Shown here in pieces: positions 60,253-64,000 of a DNA stretch of 64,000 nucleotides (position 1 is its first letter; the number at the start of each line of letters is the position of its first letter). Both the position numbers and the translations under genes were made by a program. The stretch lies in contig CAJTLO010000001.1 of assembly GCA_910577285.1 (NCBI GenBank), positions 208,950 to 272,949 on the forward strand. The letters run 5' to 3'. This stretch comes from an uncultured Rikenellaceae bacterium. Its GTDB lineage: Bacteria > Bacteroidota > Bacteroidia > Bacteroidales > Rikenellaceae. The notes beneath the pieces were generated by a model. The model made no database searches, was not told where the DNA came from, and saw only the letters and a program-made list of their open reading frames with translations.

Positions 60253-61809
60253 TCAGGCTTCCACGGTGGGGATATTGGCCAACGCGTAGTCGAGTCGGCG
60301 GAGCGTCTCCTCTTTGCCGAGCACTTCGCACATCTCATACATGGAGAAGCCTTTGCTCTCTCCCACGATGGCGAGGCGGAAGGCGTTCATGATCTGCCCC
60401 ATCTTGTAGCCGTGCTCCTCGATCCATGCGTGGCAAACGGCCTCCATGTTTCCGTTCGTGAAATCGTCGATGCCTGCCAGCACATCCCGCAGTCCGGCGA
60501 CGGAAGCGGGATTTTCGCCTTTCCAGTATTTGGCCGCCACTTTGGCGTCGAACGACACCGGCGCATTGAACAGGAAGTAGGAGAGCTCCCAGAAATCGCT
60601 CACGAAGGTGGCCCTTCCTTTGATATATCCTGCGATGCGGGCCGCTTTCTCGAACGGTATCTCCACTCCGTGGGACCGCAGAAGCGGCAGATAGGCTTCT
60701 GCCAACTCGCCGTTGTCGCGCACGTGCATGTATTGGGCGTTGAACCAGCGGGCCTTGTCGGGATTGAAGCGGGCTCCGGCTTTGCTGACCCGCTCCAGCG
60801 AGAAGTCGGCGATCAACTCGTCCATCGAGAAGAGCTCCTGCTCGGTGCCGGGATTCCATCCCAACAGCGCGAGCATGTTGATGAACGCTTCGGGGAAGTA
60901 GCCGTCCTCGCGGTATCCGCGCGACACCTCTCCCGAGGGCGCTTTCCATTCGAGCGGGAAGACGGGGAATCCCATCTTGTCGCCGTCTCTTTTGCTGAGC
61001 TTGCCCTGTCCGGTAGGCTTCAGCAGCAGGGGCAGATGGGCGAATTCGGGTTGCGTGTCCGTCCATCCGAATGCTCGGTAGAGCAGGTAATGGAGCGGGA
61101 GCGACGGCAACCACTCCTCGCCGCGGATCACGTGCGAGATCTCCATCAGGTGGTCGTCCACGATATTGGCCAGGTGATAGGTGGGAAGCCGGTCCGCCGA
61201 CTTATAAAGCACCTTGTCGTCGAGCGTGGAGGTGTTCACCGTCACATCGCCGCGAATGAGGTCGTGCATGCGGACCTCCTCGTTTTCCGGCATCATGAAG
61301 CGGATCACCCACTGGTCGCCCCGCTCGATGCGGGCACGCACCTCTTCCGCCGGCAACGCCAGCGAAGTGGCAAGCTCCCTGCGCACCTTATAGTTATAAG
61401 CGAACGCTTCGCCTCGCTGCTCCGCCTCCGCGCGCAACCGGTCCAGTGTGTCGGGGGCGTCGAACGCATAGTAGGCATGGCCCGATTCGACCAGTTGCAG
61501 GGCATATTGCAGGTAGATTTCCCTGCGTTCGCTCTGCCGGTAGGGGCCGTGCGGGCCGCCTTCGCGCACCCCTTCGTCGGCCCGGATGCCGCACCATTGC
61601 AGCGCATCGAAAATATACTCCTCCGCGCCGGGTACGTACCGGTTCGAATCGGTGTCTTCGATGCGGATGATAAAGTCGCCGCCCGCCCGGCGTGCGAAAA
61701 GATAGTTGTAGAGCGCCGTCCTGACGCCGCCCATGTGCAGGGGGCCCGTCGGACTCGGCGCGAAACGAACCCTTACCCGTCTTTGTGTCATTTGTGTGTC
61801 GCTGTTCAT
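60253..61809 (-). CDS. gltX: Glutamyl-tRNA synthetase
   Basis: 518 residues from ATG 61809 (ATG 61791 is an alternative; the longer frame is an overlap with the SIMPL gene). HIGH motif in APSPTGPLHMGG near 14-25, KLSKRDGD as the KMSKS loop near 270, and DTDSNRY near 50. Charges tRNA-Glu, possibly also tRNA-Gln if the indirect pathway is used. 61 bp after the SIMPL gene, with a CTGCGGA/TCCGCAG hairpin at 61822-61853 between them. Confidence 0.95.
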   Translation of the reverse strand: MNSDTQMTQRRVRVRFAPSPTGPLHMGGVRTALYNYLFARRAGGDFIIRIEDTDSNRYVPGAEEYIFDALQWCGIRADEGVREGGPHGPYRQSERREIYLQYALQLVESGHAYYAFDAPDTLDRLRAEAEQRGEAFAYNYKVRRELATSLALPAEEVRARIERGDQWVIRFMMPENEEVRMHDLIRGDVTVNTSTLDDKVLYKSADRLPTYHLANIVDDHLMEISHVIRGEEWLPSLPLHYLLYRAFGWTDTQPEFAHLPLLLKPTGQGKLSKRDGDKMGFPVFPLEWKAPSGEVSRGYREDGYFPEAFINMLALLGWNPGTEQELFSMDELIADFSLERVSKAGARFNPDKARWFNAQYMHVRDNGELAEAYLPLLRSHGVEIPFEKAARIAGYIKGRATFVSDFWELSYFLFNAPVSFDAKVAAKYWKGENPASVAGLRDVLAGIDDFTNGNMEAVCHAWIEEHGYKMGQIMNAFRLAIVGESKGFSMYEMCEVLGKEETLRRLDYALANIPTVEA

Positions 61810-61870
61810 GTGTTTGCTTCGCTGCGGACCCACCTGCATCGGAAGCTCCGCAGACCGCTCGCTGGCGGTG

Positions 61871-62596
61871 TTATTTGATGGTGTATTCGAGGCGCATGGT
61901 AATACGGGCCTTCTTGTTCTTGCTCGAAGTGTTGAAATTGCCCCCGGCCGAGAACTCCTCGTTCGCATTGGCACCGGTAATCTGGAATACCCCCATGCGG
62001 GCGCTCTTGAGTTTACGCAGTTTCGCTCCCGATTGGGTAGCGATCTTTTCGGCACGGGCCTTGGCGTCGACGGTCGATTTCTCGATCAACTGCAATTTCA
62101 GATCGTCCAGTTTGCTGTAATAATAATCGGGCTGCGAGGATTCGAGTTGTACCCCCTGTGCCAGAAGTGCCGATATCTCGCGCGAGATGTTCTCCACGGC
62201 CTCCACGTCGGTACTCTCCACGGAGAACTGCTGACGCAGGGTGTAACCCGTAAAACGCTGGCCCACGTAATTGCCGTTCTGGTAAATGGGCTCGGTATTC
62301 TTGTAAGAGTCTACGAACATGAATACGATGTCGTCTTCGGAAATGCCTCTGGAGGTTATGAATTCCTGCACCTTGCGCTTGTTGGCTTCAAGTTTTGCAT
62401 AACCGTCCGTAATCGAAAGGTTGTCCGCCACGATCCATCCGCGCCAGACGATAAGGTCCGATACGAACTCCTCTTCGCCCAGGCCCGTCACCACAACGGT
62501 GTGCTGCTCTTTGTACTTGTACTTGTATGCTCCGCCGAGAATGAACGCACATGCCACGACGGCCGCACAGATGATGATCGCTGTGTTTGTTTTCAT
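61871..62596 (-). CDS. SIMPL (DUF541) domain protein
   Basis: 241 residues: N-terminal membrane anchor (TAIIICAAVVACAFILGGAY), then the SIMPL domain: VVVTGLGEEEFVSDLIVW, TSRGISEDDIVF, GYTLRQQFSVES, STVDAKARAEKIA near 180. Periplasmic; members are linked to oxidative stress defence (E. coli YggE) but the activity is unknown. Confidence 0.88.
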   Translation of the reverse strand: MKTNTAIIICAAVVACAFILGGAYKYKYKEQHTVVVTGLGEEEFVSDLIVWRGWIVADNLSITDGYAKLEANKRKVQEFITSRGISEDDIVFMFVDSYKNTEPIYQNGNYVGQRFTGYTLRQQFSVESTDVEAVENISREISALLAQGVQLESSQPDYYYSKLDDLKLQLIEKSTVDAKARAEKIATQSGAKLRKLKSARMGVFQITGANANEEFSAGGNFNTSSKNKKARITMRLEYTIK

Positions 62597-62686
62597 GATG
62601 CTGGCTATTTTGGGTCGGACGCCCCGACCCGAGTAAAACGTTTCTATTTTAAGAACAAACGATTAGTAAGTTTCACCTGAAGGGCA

Positions 62687-63787
62687 TCATACGTTGAACA
62701 GGAAATGCATGATGTCGCCGTCCTGTACCACGTACTCCTTGCCTTCGATCGCTATCTTCCCCGCTTCGCGACATGCTTTTTCCGATCCGAGGGTAGTGTA
62801 ATCGTCGTATTTTATCACTTCGGCCCGGATAAAGCCGCGCTCGAAATCCGTGTGGATAATACCTGCTGTCTGAGGCGCTTTCATGCCTTTGGTGAAGGTC
62901 CATGCACGCGATTCGTCGGGACCGGTGGTAAAGTAGGTCTGCAGGTCGAGCAGGCGGTAGGCGGCCTTGATGAGCCTGCTGACACCCGACTCTTCCAGTC
63001 CCACATCGGCGAGGAATGCCTCCCGTTCCTCGAAACTCTCCAGCTCCGCAATATCGGCTTCGGTAGCTGCGGCGACGATCAGCAACTCGGCATTCTCTTC
63101 GCGGATGGCTTCCCGTACGGCATCCACATAGGCGTTGCCTGCTACGGCGCTCGCTTCGTCGACGTTGCATACGTAGAGTACCGGCTTGTCGGTCAATAGA
63201 TTGAGGTCCGTGATCGCTTTGCGTTCCTCTTTGTCGAGCTCTACCGTACGGGCTGCCTTGCCCGCTTCGAGCGCGTCCTTGTATTTGACGAGGATTTCGT
63301 ATTGGCGTTTGGCATTTTTGTCGCCGCCCGTCTGTGCCTGTTTCTGCACCTTCGCGAGGCGGTTATCCACCGTTTCGAGGTCCTTTATCATCAGTTCCGT
63401 GTCGATGATCTCCTTGTCCCTCACGGGGTTTACCGAACCGTCGACATGGGTGATGTTGCCGTTGTCGAAGCATCGCAGCACGTGGATGATGGCATCGGTG
63501 TTTCGAATGTTGGCGAGGAACTTGTTGCCGAGCCCTTCGCCTTTCGACGCCCCCTTGACGAGTCCGGCGATATCGACGATCTCGATGGTGGTGGGGATCA
63601 CTTTTTTCGGGTTATCTATCCGGGCAAGTTCCACCAGGCGTTCGTCCGGAACGGTGATGACACCCACATTGGGTTCTATCGTGCAGAAAGGGAAGTTCGC
63701 CGCCTGTGCCTTCGCATTGGAGAGGCAGTTGAAAAGGGTCGATTTACCGACGTTGGGCAGTCCGACTATCCCGCATTGTAATGCCAT
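62687..63787 (-). CDS. ychF: Redox-regulated ATPase YchF
   Basis: 366 residues from ATG 63787. Obg-family P-loop GLPNVGKST at 8-16, VDIAGLVKGASKGEGLG near 70, a coiled coil, and a C-terminal TGS domain (DESRAWTFTKGMKAPQTAG). Binds ATP rather than GTP (the G4 motif NKxD is altered to NVDE) and associates with ribosomes. Preceded by the dispersed repeat carrying its promoter. Confidence 0.95.
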   Translation of the reverse strand: MALQCGIVGLPNVGKSTLFNCLSNAKAQAANFPFCTIEPNVGVITVPDERLVELARIDNPKKVIPTTIEIVDIAGLVKGASKGEGLGNKFLANIRNTDAIIHVLRCFDNGNITHVDGSVNPVRDKEIIDTELMIKDLETVDNRLAKVQKQAQTGGDKNAKRQYEILVKYKDALEAGKAARTVELDKEERKAITDLNLLTDKPVLYVCNVDEASAVAGNAYVDAVREAIREENAELLIVAAATEADIAELESFEEREAFLADVGLEESGVSRLIKAAYRLLDLQTYFTTGPDESRAWTFTKGMKAPQTAGIIHTDFERGFIRAEVIKYDDYTTLGSEKACREAGKIAIEGKEYVVQDGDIMHFLFNV

Positions 63788-63818
63788 GTCTGAAATGTTT
63801 GATGTGTTTTTCGAGAGG

Positions 63819-63826
63819 CAAATATA
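63819..63826 (-). promoter_or_regulatory. -7 box of ychF promoter
   Basis: Minus strand TATATTTG with TTTCGG about 21-25 bases upstream, all inside repeat copy C; 31 bp before the ATG. Confidence 0.6.
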
Positions 63827-63909
63827 TGAAATATATTCGATGAAAACCGAAAGCGGTCGTCGGGCTTCGGCCCGGCCCGCGGTCGCGCAGCGATTCGGTT
63901 GAATCAAAT
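63827..63909 (-). repeat. copy C of dispersed palindromic leader repeat
   Basis: Best-preserved copy. Minus strand order: ATTTGATTCAACCGAATCGC, TGCGCGACCGCGGGCC, hairpin CGGGC-CGAA-GCCCG, GACGACC, GCTTTCGGTTTTCATCGAA, TATATTTC then the ychF -7 box. The segment 63855-63909 is identical to 63946-64000. Confidence 0.75.
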
Positions 63910-63945
63910 ATCTCCGGGAAGGTGTGTCGTCGGAACCTGGATGCG

Positions 63946-64000
63946 GGTCGTCGGGCTTCGGCCCGGCCCGCGGTCGCGCAGCGATTCGGTTGAATCAAAT
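63946..64000 (-). repeat. copy D, exact 55-bp duplicate of part of copy C
   Basis: All 55 bases match 63855-63909 at an offset of 91 bp, and the match runs to the window edge. Its downstream part (63910-63945) is a diverged version of the corresponding part of copy C, so this is a tandem array of at least two units. Confidence 0.85.

Overview
The window looks like chromosomal DNA of a GC-rich anaerobic Bacteroidota, most likely Rikenellaceae (Alistipes or a relative). Direct evidence: about two dozen genes are preceded by the Bacteroidota -7 box TAnnTTTG (best case TTTG-N19-TAnnTTTG before arcC and before the fimbrillin genes). Gene families typical of the phylum are also present: fimbrillin lipoproteins, clostripain-type C11 peptidase, DUF4294, DUF4919, DUF2795, long NusB, an N-terminal-rubredoxin rubrerythrin, and the VorB/KorB/KorC 2-oxoacid:ferredoxin oxidoreductase. 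The genus is inference. I see no rRNA, tRNA, transposase, integrase or CRISPR array.

Layout. 1-3.3 kb: marC (cut by the window start), yeiH and its LysR regulator, then rubrerythrin. 3.4-8.7 kb: a four-domain hybrid histidine kinase convergent with an NtrC-type regulator that lacks its DNA-binding domain, and an AraC regulator. 8.7-12.7 kb: gntR-fsr-ogt operon, ferritin, DUF2795. 12.9-19.4 kb: baiN-type flavoprotein/pduO operon, nusB, yajC, cvfB and a methyltransferase. 19.4-20.2 kb: a gene-poor stretch with tandem repeats. 20.2-33.7 kb: sirtuin, arcC, ohr, the ytxH/holin-like envelope cluster, flavodiiron protein, PPi-type phosphofructokinase, ligA, dapA, a C11 peptidase lipoprotein. 34-39.5 kb: DHA2 MFS exporter, a fimbrillin gene and a fimbrillin-SUMF1 fusion, hdeD. 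39.6-45.4 kb: a minus-strand run (orphan sensor, trkH, SPOR protein, nfeD, floA) headed by a degenerate repeat array. 45.4-51.3 kb: mtaB; znuB-like permease, lptF/G, ribBA, fmt. 51.3-57 kb: an accessory stretch with a small DUF4377 protein, a repeat-domain remnant and an AraC-linked redox/detoxification cluster. 57.3-64 kb: korC-korB-vorB-ferredoxin operon, gltX, SIMPL protein, ychF.

The genes describe an anaerobe that relies on ferredoxin-linked 2-oxoacid oxidation and probably PPi-linked glycolysis. Scattered oxygen and peroxide defences (rubrerythrin, ferritin, Ohr, flavodiiron protein) go with this. The envelope is served by YajC, LptF/G, FloA/NfeD, fimbrillins and a fimbrillin-SUMF1 fusion.

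The most unusual signal is non-coding. A dispersed, palindrome-containing repeat sits upstream of at least five unrelated genes (ferritin, a small membrane protein, the fimbrillin operon, the sensor-trkH operon, ychF), always in the same orientation relative to the gene, and its edges coincide with TAnnTTTG promoter boxes. In three places it or a look-alike is tandemly repeated with a period of about 75-91 bp. It behaves like a modular, duplicating promoter cassette.
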